A DNA stretch of 36,129 nucleotides from Sphingopyxis sp. RIFCSPHIGHO2_12_FULL_65_19. GTDB lineage: Bacteria; Pseudomonadota; Alphaproteobacteria; Sphingomonadales; Sphingomonadaceae. The position numbers and the translations under genes were made by a program. Shown piece by piece: positions 15,785 to 23,771 of this stretch. Below the pieces are notes generated by a model. That model was given only the letters and a program-made list of their open reading frames with translations, was not told the origin of the DNA and made no database searches. Numbering within the stretch: the first letter of the stretch is position 1; each line of letters starts with the position of its first letter. The DNA lies in assembly GCF_001830555.1 (NCBI RefSeq), contig NZ_MIAM01000049.1:219829-255957 (forward strand), written 5' to 3'.

Positions 15785-16232
15785 CTAGTGAATTTTGAAG
15801 CGGAGCTTGCCGATACGTAACGCTGAAATGGCCGATTTGAGCCTCTCAGCTTTGCCGGCAAGTATTCGGATAGCCGACATTCTCAGTCGCATCGGGGCGC
15901 CGTGGTGTTGATCACACTCTCGGGCGGCGCTCGACGCATCTACTTGCCCGTAACGCTGATCCAATCGAGATCGAAGCGTGCAAGATATTTGCGCAGCCGA
16001 TCGGCGTCATTCGTCGATCTGCGCTGATCCCGCGAGGCCGGGACGTTCGGCGCGGATTGCCACTTTTGGGAAACCACTTGGCCGCGAGCGCCGCACCATG
16101 CCCGCGCGAAGGTAGATGAGAGCCGCTGCCCACCATGGCGACGACGCTAAAGCACGGCGATTTTGTCGGAAAGGGAGTTCTCAGCGGCGGGGAATTTATG
16201 GGGCAGGAAAATTGTCGCCGCAATTTGGGGCC
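15785..16232. other. Gene-poor stretch after the IS element
   Basis: About 450 bases with no confident gene. Near 15824-15880 is a weak fourth relative of the dispersed repeat (TGGCCGATTTGAG... to CCGACATTCTCAG). On the minus strand a frame without a start codon ends at the TAG at 15942-15940 with a protein-like tail (DADRLRKYLARFDLDW). It could be a decayed C-terminus; I cannot name a family. Beyond that the region seems featureless. Confidence 0.4.
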
Positions 16233-16958
16233 TCAATAGGGAATCCGGCGGCCGTCCCAGCCGAAGAGGCCGCCACTCTCAGCGGGCGAGAGCTGGCCGA
16301 TGACGGCCAATAAATGCGCGGCGCTCTCCCGCGCGGAGAAGAGCGATCCGGGTCTGAGGCGCGCCTGAAAAGGCGCCGACAAGCGCGTGTCGACCGTTCC
16401 GGGATGGAGCGCAACGGCAATGGCTTCGGGGTTGCTCCGCACGAGTTCGATGGAAAAACAGCGCACGAGCGCGTTGAGCGCCGCCTTGGACGCCCGGTAT
16501 CCGTGCCAGCCGCCCAGCCTGTTGTCACCGATCGAACCAACGCGGGCCGACAGAAATGCTATTACCGCGCGGCGATCAACCGCCAGCAGCGGCAGGAAAT
16601 GTTTCGCGGCGAGTGCCGGGCCAATGCTGTTGACCGCCAGCAGTTCGGTCAGCGACGCCGCATCGATCTGACGAAAACTTTTTTCGGGACGGATCGCCGC
16701 GTCGCGGTGCAAAAGACCGCTCGCCACGATGACCAGGTCGAGCAGTCCTTCGCGCGATATTTCTGCCGCGGCCGCCGCCATGATCGACTCGTCGAGAATA
16801 TCGATTGTCAGCGGATATATGGAGTTCCGCGCCCGACCAGGCGGCTGCCGACTTCCCGCATAAATGCGCTCGAAATCACCCGAGGCATCGAGCGCATCGA
16901 CCAGTGCGCCGCCGATCCCGCCGCTGCTGCCGATTATCAGCGCGCGCTTGCCCGCCAT
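16233..16958 (-). CDS. SDR-family oxidoreductase, CsgA/C-factor-like
   Basis: 241 residues with the SDR nucleotide-binding motif GSSGGIG (10-16) and catalytic S138, Y154 and K158 (GYRASKAAL). The C-terminal LSPAESGGLFGWDGRRIPY is typical of the C-factor-like branch. Start ATG 16958 follows GGAGG; longer in-frame starts run into poor coding sequence. It lies 103 bp downstream of the LOV-LuxR gene on the same strand and is probably co-transcribed. Genes of this type often accompany photolyase clusters, which suggests light induction. The substrate is unknown. Confidence 0.85.
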   Translation of the reverse strand: MAGKRALIIGSSGGIGGALVDALDASGDFERIYAGSRQPPGRARNSIYPLTIDILDESIMAAAAAEISREGLLDLVIVASGLLHRDAAIRPEKSFRQIDAASLTELLAVNSIGPALAAKHFLPLLAVDRRAVIAFLSARVGSIGDNRLGGWHGYRASKAALNALVRCFSIELVRSNPEAIAVALHPGTVDTRLSAPFQARLRPGSLFSARESAAHLLAVIGQLSPAESGGLFGWDGRRIPY

Positions 16959-17061
16959 CGCGATCCTCCAGATTGCATCGCCCGTGCGCGGGCCGATGAC
17001 GCGATAGGCGATGCCGCGGGGCGGGGGTATATGGCTTTGGGGGCAATTCCCGTGGCGCCGA

Positions 17062-17649
17062 TCAATAGCCGGCCTCGACGGCGAGCCGGATCGCGTCGGC
17101 GGTCGTTTCGACGCCGAGCGCCCGGAGCAGGGCCGCGCGGTGCATTTTGATGGTGCGTTCCGATAGCGACAGGGCGTAGGCAATCTGCTTGTTGAGCTGG
17201 CCGCCCGCCATCAGCTTCAACACCTCCCGCTGGCGCGGCGACAAGGCTTCGATCTGTTCGCGGGCGCGGGCCGCCCGGCCCGCGGGCAGCTCGCCGGCCG
17301 CATCGACTTCCACCTGAGACCCCAGGAAATATTCGAGATTGCCATCGGCGCCGAAGATCGGCGCCACCAGCACCGCGTTGCGGAAGGGCGTCCCATCCTT
17401 GCGATAGTTGAGAATTTCGACCAGCGCGGGGCGCCGTTCATGGATGGCGCTGCGCAAGGCATCGGTCAATTCGGGTTCGGTATCCGGCCCCGACAGAAAG
17501 CGACAATTCCGGCCGATGATCTCGTCCGCTTCATAGCCGGTCAAGGCCGCAAAGGCGGCATTGCATTCGACGATGGGATTGTCGGGCAGTCGGGGGTCGC
17601 TGATCACCGCGGCGATCGGACTCGCCGCAATCATCGTCTTCAATGACAT
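17062..17649 (-). CDS. LOV-domain blue-light photoreceptor with LuxR-type HTH
   Basis: 195 residues. A LOV/PAS domain (about 5-118) contains the flavin-adduct motif GRNCRFL with photoactive C49, plus NYRKDGTPF and the terminal YFLGSQ strand. A LuxR-type DNA-binding domain (about 133-195) contains LSPRQREVLKLMAGG and NKQIAYALSLSERTIKMH. This is the architecture of short LOV-HTH proteins such as EL222: blue light forms a Cys-flavin adduct that releases the HTH for dimerisation and DNA binding. It diverges from the flavoprotein-photolyase genes and is the obvious candidate to activate them. Upstream in-frame starts exist (for example 17691), but the LOV domain begins at 17649. Confidence 0.9.
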   Translation of the reverse strand: MSLKTMIAASPIAAVISDPRLPDNPIVECNAAFAALTGYEADEIIGRNCRFLSGPDTEPELTDALRSAIHERRPALVEILNYRKDGTPFRNAVLVAPIFGADGNLEYFLGSQVEVDAAGELPAGRAARAREQIEALSPRQREVLKLMAGGQLNKQIAYALSLSERTIKMHRAALLRALGVETTADAIRLAVEAGY

Positions 17650-17845
17650 AGGATTATGACCTGCTCTCCCAGGAAGTGCCCCAAGGGACATGTTGCGACA
17701 ATTCGGGTGCCTCATGCAAGCCCGCTGTCCTGATGACATACAGCTTCGACAAAAACCTGCGGCGATTGCACGACGGCCATAAGCGCCAATCTGCCCGACC
17801 CCCGATGCAACCGGCGACTGGCCGCGCGTCCCGACGGAGGCGAAT
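17650..17845. promoter_or_regulatory. Divergent light-cluster promoter region
   Basis: 196 bp between the LOV-LuxR gene and the photolyase operon. It contains two related sites in direct orientation, GACATGTTGCGACAA (17687-17701) and GACATACAGCTTCGACAA (17735-17752). These share GACAT and CGACAA with different spacing. They are candidate binding sites for the LOV-HTH protein or an extracytoplasmic sigma factor, and the assignment is speculative. Confidence 0.35.
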
Positions 17846-18832
17846 GTGACGCGCGTCGCCATCGTCGGGGCCGGCATCGCCGGCATCGCCTGCGCGTCCC
17901 GCCTTCGCGATGCGGGGATCGGCGTGACGCTGTTCGACAAGGCGCGCGGCGTCGGCGGGCGGCTGGCGACGCGGCGCGTGAAGACGAAGCGCGGCGAGAT
18001 TGCTTTCGATCAGGGCGCGACCCATTTCACCGCGCGATCGGCCGAATTTCGGGCGCTGGTGGAAGGCTGGGAACGCGACGAGCTGGTCGCGCGATGGTCG
18101 GCCGCGGGCGAAGACGGCTGGGTCGGAACCCCCTCGATCAACACCCCGCTCAAGGCCATGGCGCGCGATCTGGACGTGAGGCTGTCCTGTCCGGTCACGG
18201 CATTGACCCGAGGCCCGGCGGGCTGGACCTTGCACAGCGAGGCGCAGCGCCTGGGCGAGTTCGATATCGCGGTGATCGCGATTCCGGCAGAGCAGGCCGC
18301 GCCGCTGCTGTCGCTGCATGATTTCGAGATGGCGCGCGCGGCGATGTCCGTCCGATCCTATCCTTGCTGGAGCGCCATGTTCGCCTTTGCCGAACCGCTT
18401 CGGGGTTTGAGCGACTTTGTCCGCGGATCGGGGCCGCTCGCCTGCGCCGTGCGCGACAGCGCCAAGCCGGGAAGGACGCCCGGCGAACGCTGGGTGGTGC
18501 AAGGCAGTTGGGACTGGTCGGAAGCGCATTTGACGCATGAAAGCGGTTCGATCTGCGCGCTGCTTCTTGCGGAACTCGGCCGACTGGCGGAATATGAACT
18601 GCCGCACCCCCTGCATGCGTCGGCGCACCGCTGGCTGTTTGCGCAGCCGTCGGGGCAGGATCGCCGACTGCTGTGGAATGCCGACATCGGCCTTGGTGCG
18701 TGCGGCGACTGGCTGTCCCATGGCTTTGCCGAATTTGCGTGGCAGACGGGCCATGCGCTGGGCGAGGCGATCATGCTGTCGCGGATGTCCGATGACGCGC
18801 CGAGGCCCACCGTGATTGCAGACGTCCCCTAG
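17846..18832 (+). CDS. Renalase-like FAD-dependent oxidoreductase
   Basis: 328 residues. The N-terminus is a GR2-type FAD fold: VAIVGAGIAGIA (4-15), FDKARGVGGRLATRR, and FDQGATHF. The C-terminus has ACGDWLS, the second FAD contact common to amine-oxidase/renalase-like proteins. The GTG start at 17846 has a perfect GGAGG five bases upstream; the ATG two bases earlier is out of frame and stops at once. First gene of the rightward photolyase run. Family members are repeatedly found beside photolyases; the substrate is unknown, and oxidation of NAD(P)H isomers is known only for animal renalase. Confidence 0.85.
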   Translation: MTRVAIVGAGIAGIACASRLRDAGIGVTLFDKARGVGGRLATRRVKTKRGEIAFDQGATHFTARSAEFRALVEGWERDELVARWSAAGEDGWVGTPSINTPLKAMARDLDVRLSCPVTALTRGPAGWTLHSEAQRLGEFDIAVIAIPAEQAAPLLSLHDFEMARAAMSVRSYPCWSAMFAFAEPLRGLSDFVRGSGPLACAVRDSAKPGRTPGERWVVQGSWDWSEAHLTHESGSICALLLAELGRLAEYELPHPLHASAHRWLFAQPSGQDRRLLWNADIGLGACGDWLSHGFAEFAWQTGHALGEAIMLSRMSDDAPRPTVIADVP

Positions 18833-18925
18833 CGACCTGACCCAAAGGCCATCTGGCCGCACCATGCCCCCGATGCGCAGAGGGTGGAAACCACCGCCCG
18901 GCCGCGCCGAACCGAAGAGACGCCC

Positions 18926-20299
18926 ATGCCCCCGACCATCCTCTGGTTTCGCCAGGACCTTCGGGTCAGCGACCATCCCGCGCTTGTCGCCGCTGCGGCC
19001 GAGGGCGCGGTCATCCCGCTGTATATCCTCGACGACGAGGGACCGGGTCGCTGGGCCATCGGCGGCGCACAGCGTTGGTGGCTCGACGGCAGCCTTGCCG
19101 CGCTCGATGCGAGCCTGCGCAAGCGCGGCAGCCGCCTGCTCCTGCGGCGTGGGCGCGCCGCCGAAGAACTCGCGAAGATATGCGGCGAGACGGGCAGCAA
19201 TCGAATCCATGCCACCCGCTGTTACGAACCCTGGTGGAAAGCGGCGGACAAACAGGTTGCGGGCGCCGCCGAGCTGGTCCTTCACGACGGCAATTATCTG
19301 GCCGCGCCCGACAGCGTTACCAACGCGGGCGGTGGCCGTTACAGCGTCTACACGCCATGGTATCGCAAGCTTCTCGAACGAATGCCGCCGGCGCTACCGC
19401 TCGCGCCGCCCGACCATATTGAGGCCCCCGAACAATGGCCCGCCTCCGAATCGCTGTCCGATTGGGCACTCAAGCCGACGAACCCCGATTGGGCCCAGGG
19501 ATTCACCGGATGGCAGCCGGGAGAGAAAGGCGCGTGGCGCGCGGCGCGCGACTGGATGCCGCTTGCCGGTGACTATAAAGCGAACCGCGATTTTCCCTCG
19601 CGCCCGGCGACGTCGCGCCTTTCGCCGCATCTGCACTTTGGCGAATTGACGCCGCGCGCGCTGTGGCATGCGCTGGGCGAGCGCGACGATCCGGGGGTCG
19701 CCTGTTACCGTTCGGAGCTTGGCTGGCGCGAACATGGCATCAATCTTGTCGACCAAATGCCGGGTTATGGCGACTGGCCGGGACGCGAGCGGTTCGGGAC
19801 GCTCGCGTGGCGATATGGCCCCGAAGCGGACAGCGACTTTGCGGCGTGGACGCGCGGTCGGACGGGTTATCCCGTCGTCGATGCGGGAATGCGCGAGCTT
19901 TGGCAAACCGGCTGGATGCACAATCGGGTGCGGATGATCGTCGCCTCTTTCCTCGTCAAGCACCTGCTGATCGACTGGCGCCGGGGGGAACGCTGGTTCT
20001 GGGATACGCTGCTCGACGCCGACCTTGGGTCCAATGCGATGAACTGGCAATATGTCGCCGGGACGGGCGTCGATGCGCCCGTATTCTCGCGGATCATGTC
20101 GCCGATATTGCAGTGCGAGCGGTTCGCGATGGGGGATTATGTGCGCAGCTTCGTGCCCGAAATCGCGCATCTGTCCGACGCCGAAATCGTCGCGGCGCAC
20201 GGCCAGGACGCCGCCGTCGCGGGCTATCCCGCGCCGCTGATCGGTCACCAGGCCGCCCGGGCCCGCGCCCTCGCCGTCTGGGAAGGCCTGCGCGATTGA
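18926..20299 (+). CDS. phrB: Deoxyribodipyrimidine photolyase, class I
   Basis: 457 residues, the usual length of class I CPD photolyases. The N-terminal antenna-binding Rossmann domain begins ILWFRQDLRVSDHPAL. The helical FAD domain includes SRLSPHLHFGELTPR, WREHGINLV, GRTGYPVVDAGMRELWQTGWMHNRVRM and DADLGSNAMNWQYVAG with conserved FAD and Trp electron-transfer residues. It repairs cyclobutane pyrimidine dimers with blue light. The ATG at 18926 places the conserved start at residue 4; an upstream start at 18884 would add 14 low-complexity residues. The next gene begins 2 bp after its stop. Confidence 0.92.
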   Translation: MPPTILWFRQDLRVSDHPALVAAAAEGAVIPLYILDDEGPGRWAIGGAQRWWLDGSLAALDASLRKRGSRLLLRRGRAAEELAKICGETGSNRIHATRCYEPWWKAADKQVAGAAELVLHDGNYLAAPDSVTNAGGGRYSVYTPWYRKLLERMPPALPLAPPDHIEAPEQWPASESLSDWALKPTNPDWAQGFTGWQPGEKGAWRAARDWMPLAGDYKANRDFPSRPATSRLSPHLHFGELTPRALWHALGERDDPGVACYRSELGWREHGINLVDQMPGYGDWPGRERFGTLAWRYGPEADSDFAAWTRGRTGYPVVDAGMRELWQTGWMHNRVRMIVASFLVKHLLIDWRRGERWFWDTLLDADLGSNAMNWQYVAGTGVDAPVFSRIMSPILQCERFAMGDYVRSFVPEIAHLSDAEIVAAHGQDAAVAGYPAPLIGHQAARARALAVWEGLRD

Positions 20300-20301
20300 C
20301 C

Positions 20302-21831
20302 ATGGTGCGCCAGCTCGTGCTGGTGCTGGGCGACCAGCTGTGCACCGATATTTCGTCGCTGCGGGATCTGGACCCCGCCGAGACGCGGATATTGATGGCC
20401 GAGGTCGCCGACGAGGCGGCCTATGTGCCGCACCACCGCAAGAAGCTGGTGTTTGTTTTTTCGGCGATGCGCCATTTCGCGGCCGCGTTGCGCGCGGCCG
20501 GCTGGCAGGTCGATTATGTGACGCTGGACGATCCGGCGAACAGCGGCTCGCTGGACGGCGAGGTCGCGCGGGCGCGCGACCGCCTGGGCGACCTGCCGCT
20601 TCGCGTGACCGCGGCGGGGGAATTTCGCCTTGCCGAAATCATGCGGCGATGGCGCCGGACGACGATCGTGCCCGACGACCGCTTCTTCGCCAGCCCGGCG
20701 GACTTCGTGCATTGGGCCGAAGGTCGCGCGCAGCTTCGGATGGAATATTTCTATCGCATGATGCGCCGCCGGACGGGATTGCTGATGGAGGGGGACGAGC
20801 CCGTCGGCGGACAATGGAACTTCGACGCCGAAAATCGCAAGGCCGCATCGCGCGACCTGTTAATGACCCGGCCTCCGCGCTTTCCGCCCGATGCGGTGAC
20901 GCAGCAGGTCATCGCGATGGTCGAGCGCGCTTTTCCCGACAATTTCGGTGACATCGCGCCCTTTTGGTTCGCGGTGACGCGGCGCGATGCCGAAACGGCC
21001 TTCGACGAGTTCGTCGCAAACCGCCTCGCGCGGTTCGGCACGTTTCAGGACGCGATGCTCGACGGCGAAAAATTCCTCTATCATGCGGTGATCGCGCAAT
21101 ATCTGAATATCGGCCTTCTCGACCCGCGCGCAGTGTGCGCGGCGGTCGACCGCGCCTATCGCGAGGGTGCCGTCCCGATCAACGCGGCCGAGGGCTTCAT
21201 TCGCCAGATCCTTGGCTGGCGCGAATATGTGCGCGGCCTCTATTGGTGGCGTATGCCGGGCTATGCCACGGAAAATGCGCTGGGGGCGACGCGCCCCCTG
21301 CCCGGTTTCTACTGGACCGCGAAGACCGACATGGCCTGCGTCGCGGCGTGCGTTCGCCAGACGCGCGAGGAGGCCTATGCGCATCATATCCAGCGGCTGA
21401 TGGTAACCGGAAATTTCGCGCTCCTCGCCGGGATCGACCCCGGTGAAGTCCATCGCTGGTATCTTGCCGTCTATGCCGACGCCTATGAGTGGGTGGAGCT
21501 TCCGAACACGATCGGGATGAGCCAGTTTGCCGACGGCGGGCTGCTCGCGTCCAAGCCCTATGTGGCAAGCGGCGCCTATATCAACCGGATGTCGGATTAT
21601 TGCAGTGGATGCCGTTACGACGTGCAAAGCCGACACGGCGCCGACGCCTGCCCGTTCAACTCTCTCTACTGGGATTTCATCGCGCGGCATTCCGAGCGGC
21701 TGAAGATGATTCCGAGAATGCAGCTGGCAGTGAAAAACTGGCATGGCCGCCCGGCATCGGAACAGCGCCAGATCCGGGCCTCTGCGCAAGCCATTCTCGA
21801 TTCTTTGGACACCGCCGACGACTGCTACTGA
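20302..21831 (+). CDS. FeS-type bacterial (6-4) photolyase/cryptochrome (FeS-BCP)
   Basis: 509 residues. The start VLVLGDQL is diagnostic of the FeS-BCP/CryPro branch. Four cysteines, C346, C434, C437 and C450 (MAC, CSGC, ACPFN), align at a constant offset of 4 with the [4Fe-4S] ligands I recall for Agrobacterium PhrB (350, 438, 441, 454). H361/H362 in HHIQRLM match its active-site histidine. So the cluster and the (6-4) repair chemistry are probably retained. It is translationally close to the class I enzyme, giving one operon covering both major UV lesions. Confidence 0.92.
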   Translation: MVRQLVLVLGDQLCTDISSLRDLDPAETRILMAEVADEAAYVPHHRKKLVFVFSAMRHFAAALRAAGWQVDYVTLDDPANSGSLDGEVARARDRLGDLPLRVTAAGEFRLAEIMRRWRRTTIVPDDRFFASPADFVHWAEGRAQLRMEYFYRMMRRRTGLLMEGDEPVGGQWNFDAENRKAASRDLLMTRPPRFPPDAVTQQVIAMVERAFPDNFGDIAPFWFAVTRRDAETAFDEFVANRLARFGTFQDAMLDGEKFLYHAVIAQYLNIGLLDPRAVCAAVDRAYREGAVPINAAEGFIRQILGWREYVRGLYWWRMPGYATENALGATRPLPGFYWTAKTDMACVAACVRQTREEAYAHHIQRLMVTGNFALLAGIDPGEVHRWYLAVYADAYEWVELPNTIGMSQFADGGLLASKPYVASGAYINRMSDYCSGCRYDVQSRHGADACPFNSLYWDFIARHSERLKMIPRMQLAVKNWHGRPASEQRQIRASAQAILDSLDTADDCY

Positions 21832-21929
21832 CCCGCCCCGCACCAAAGGACAGGTCGCGGTGCGCGCGCCCGCCGCCTAGTTTTGATGCGTCCCATCCCC
21901 CGGGGCCTAGGTTGGAAAAGGATAGCTTG

Positions 21930-22484
21930 ATGTCAATTTCCCGAATCGCACTTGCCATTGCGGCCGCCGCCCTGTCCGCGGCCGGCGGCGTTGCAGTCGC
22001 CAAGAACCCGATGGTCGGCGGCGCCGCGATGTACGAGACCAAGAATATCGTCGAAAACGCGGCCGCATCGAAGGATCACACCACGCTGGTCGCCGCCGTC
22101 AAGGCCGCCGGTCTTGTCGATACGCTGGCATCGCCCGGACCTTTCACGGTGTTTGCACCGACGAACGACGCCTTTGCGAAGCTTCCCGCCGGAACGGTCG
22201 ACACGCTTCTGAAGCCCGAAAACAAGGCGGCTTTGACGGGTGTGCTGACCTATCATGTCGTGCCGGGCCGGCTGACCGCCGCGGATATTGCGGCGCAGGC
22301 GCGTGCAGGCGGCGGCAAGGCCGTGCTGACGACCGTCCAGGGCGAAAAACTGACCGTCTGGCAGAAGGACGGCGCATGGTATGTCAGCGATGCCAAGGGC
22401 GGCAAGGCCCAGATCGGTCCTGCCGATGTCCTGCAATCGAATGGCGTGATCCACGTCATCGACGGCGTCCTGCTGCCCGCCTGA
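21930..22484 (+). CDS. Secreted fasciclin-domain protein
   Basis: 184 residues: signal peptide (about 1-24, MSISRIALAIAAAALSAAG...VAVA) and one FAS1 domain with the H1 motif GPFTVFAPTNDAF and H2-like HVVPGRLT and GVIHVIDGVLLP. Single-FAS1 bacterial proteins are periplasmic or surface proteins of uncertain, adhesion-like role. GGAAAAGGA lies about 6 bases before the ATG. It is 98 bp after the photolyase and probably in the same light-regulated run; fasciclin genes commonly occur in such clusters. Confidence 0.9.
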   Translation: MSISRIALAIAAAALSAAGGVAVAKNPMVGGAAMYETKNIVENAAASKDHTTLVAAVKAAGLVDTLASPGPFTVFAPTNDAFAKLPAGTVDTLLKPENKAALTGVLTYHVVPGRLTAADIAAQARAGGGKAVLTTVQGEKLTVWQKDGAWYVSDAKGGKAQIGPADVLQSNGVIHVIDGVLLPA

Positions 22485-22636
22485 CGCGACAGGCTGCGGC
22501 GCGGCGCGGGCGTTTCGGCCAGTCCCCCTCGCTGCGCTGTCCTGTTGGCGAGCCGTCTTCGGCCCTTCAGGCCGATCCCGGCCACGCGATGCCAAAGGGG
22601 ACGGCGCGGACGAGGCGGTCGGCTATCCCGCCGGAC

Positions 22637-23041
22637 CTAATTCCCGATCTTTGCGAAAGCCGCGGCGCCGACAGCAGGCGGTGCCGCGGTCGGCGCGGAG
22701 GGTTCGGCGGCGATGGCGGATGTCAATTCACGCGCGCTAGCCGCGCCGCCGGTAAAAATCGCCTCCATGCTCCGAACGCAAAGTGCGACGCTGTCGTCGG
22801 CAAGGTCGTAATAGACCTGCTTCGCCGCCCGGCGCGTCTTGACCAAATCGCCGCGGCGCAGTTCTGCGAGTTGCTGGCTGAGGGCAGGTTGGCCGATGGC
22901 CGTCGCCGCCTCGATCTCACCGACCGTCCGCTCGCCGCGGAGCAGGCACGACAGGATCATCAGTCGCTGCGGCTGGGCATAGACGCGCAGCTTTTCCACC
23001 GCCTTGTCGGCTAGCGCCCGATCCTCGTAAATCGCGCTCAT
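22637..23041 (-). CDS. ArsR-family repressor, BigR/SqrR-like
   Basis: 134 residues with an ArsR winged helix: KLRVYAQPQRLMILSCLLRGE, IGQPALSQQLAELRRGDLVKTRR, QVYYDL. Two cysteines are present, C32 on the helix where persulfide sensors BigR and SqrR carry their first Cys, and C88. The second lies about 10 residues earlier than the usual second Cys (56 rather than 66 apart), so a different thiol geometry is implied. Start overlaps the stop of the peroxiredoxin gene (ATGA). Its divergence from the sulfide operon with a palindrome between makes it the likely repressor released by reactive sulfur. Confidence 0.8.
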   Translation of the reverse strand: MSAIYEDRALADKAVEKLRVYAQPQRLMILSCLLRGERTVGEIEAATAIGQPALSQQLAELRRGDLVKTRRAAKQVYYDLADDSVALCVRSMEAIFTGGAASARELTSAIAAEPSAPTAAPPAVGAAAFAKIGN

Positions 23042-23664
23042 GGCGCATCCATGGTGCGGCAGAACCAGCCCAGGTCGTCGCCTTCCATCACCTTTTCGGA
23101 CGGCGGCGCGAGGAAGGCATCGCCCGGCCGCCAGCCTTCGGGTGTCAGCCGCGTGCCGTCGGCGGTCTGCTGGAGCGCCGCGACGGTGCGCAAAATCTCG
23201 TCGACCGAGCGGCCGACAGTGTGCGGATAGACCGTGATCGCGCGGACGATGCCGTCGGGATCGATGATATAGGTCGACCGCACGGCCGCGCTGTCCTGCG
23301 CCGCGGCGTCGATCATGCCATAGGCACGGCCGACCGCCATGCTGGGGTCTTCGACGATCGGGAAGTCGATCGCGATGCCGAAATGCGCCTCGATCGCGCG
23401 AACCCACGCGAGGTGGGCGTAAAGACTGTCGACCGACAGGCCGAGCAGCGCGCATCCCAGCGCCTCGAAGCCCGCTTTTGCTTTCGCGAAGGCGATGAAC
23501 TCGCTGGTGCAGACCGGCGTGAAGTCGGCCGGGTGCGAAAAAAAGACGAGCCAGCGCCCGCGATAGTCGGACAGCGCAAGCTGCCCCTTCGTCGAGCGCG
23601 CGGTGAAATTCGGCGCGGAATCGCCCAGTCCGAGCGGTCGCGGGGCGTCGGTCATCTCAGTCAT
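23038..23664 (-). CDS. Peroxiredoxin, Prx6-like
   Basis: 208 residues. Thioredoxin fold with peroxidatic C52 in HPADFTPVCTSE and the conserved Arg in AVRSTYIIDPDG. The long C-terminal arm ends GWFCRTMDAP and carries a further Cys (203), as in Prx6-type enzymes. It reduces peroxides and possibly polysulfides. GGGAAGG precedes the ATG. First gene of the two-gene arm with the ArsR repressor (4-bp overlap), facing the sulfide operon, so it is probably induced by the same signal. Confidence 0.88.
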   Translation of the reverse strand: MTEMTDAPRPLGLGDSAPNFTARSTKGQLALSDYRGRWLVFFSHPADFTPVCTSEFIAFAKAKAGFEALGCALLGLSVDSLYAHLAWVRAIEAHFGIAIDFPIVEDPSMAVGRAYGMIDAAAQDSAAVRSTYIIDPDGIVRAITVYPHTVGRSVDEILRTVAALQQTADGTRLTPEGWRPGDAFLAPPSEKVMEGDDLGWFCRTMDAP

Positions 23665-23730
23665 TCGCCTTCCCTTTGCGTGGCCGCCACCCCTTGCCTT
23701 TCGAGCCGGGTTGACGCAATCAATCTATTC

Positions 23731-23751
23731 ATTTACATAATATATGTAAAT
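23731..23751. promoter_or_regulatory. AT-rich palindromic operator of the sulfide regulon
   Basis: Perfect inverted repeat ATTTACATA-ATA-TATGTAAAT in an AT-rich patch of an otherwise GC-rich sequence, in the 107-bp divergent gap. A possible rightward promoter overlaps it: TTGACG at 23711-23716 and TACATA at 23734-23739, 17 bp apart. A repressor here would block this promoter and could also act on the leftward arm. AT-rich dyads are the usual sites of BigR-type ArsR proteins. Confidence 0.7.
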
Positions 23752-23771
23752 ATGAATTTATAGGAGCCTTT

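Noticed and set aside
17654-19285. 543-codon minus-strand frame opposite the flavoprotein and photolyase genes
   Set aside because: The opposite strand carries two clear enzyme families; this is a shadow of their codon bias.
22485-22636. Terminator between the convergent fasciclin and ArsR genes
   Set aside because: Only short GC-rich stems such as GGCC-CTTCA-GGCC without a T-run; not convincing.
22637-23041. Exact SqrR/BigR orthologue with the standard Cys pair
   Set aside because: Cysteines are 56 apart, not 66, so only a like-family call is justified.
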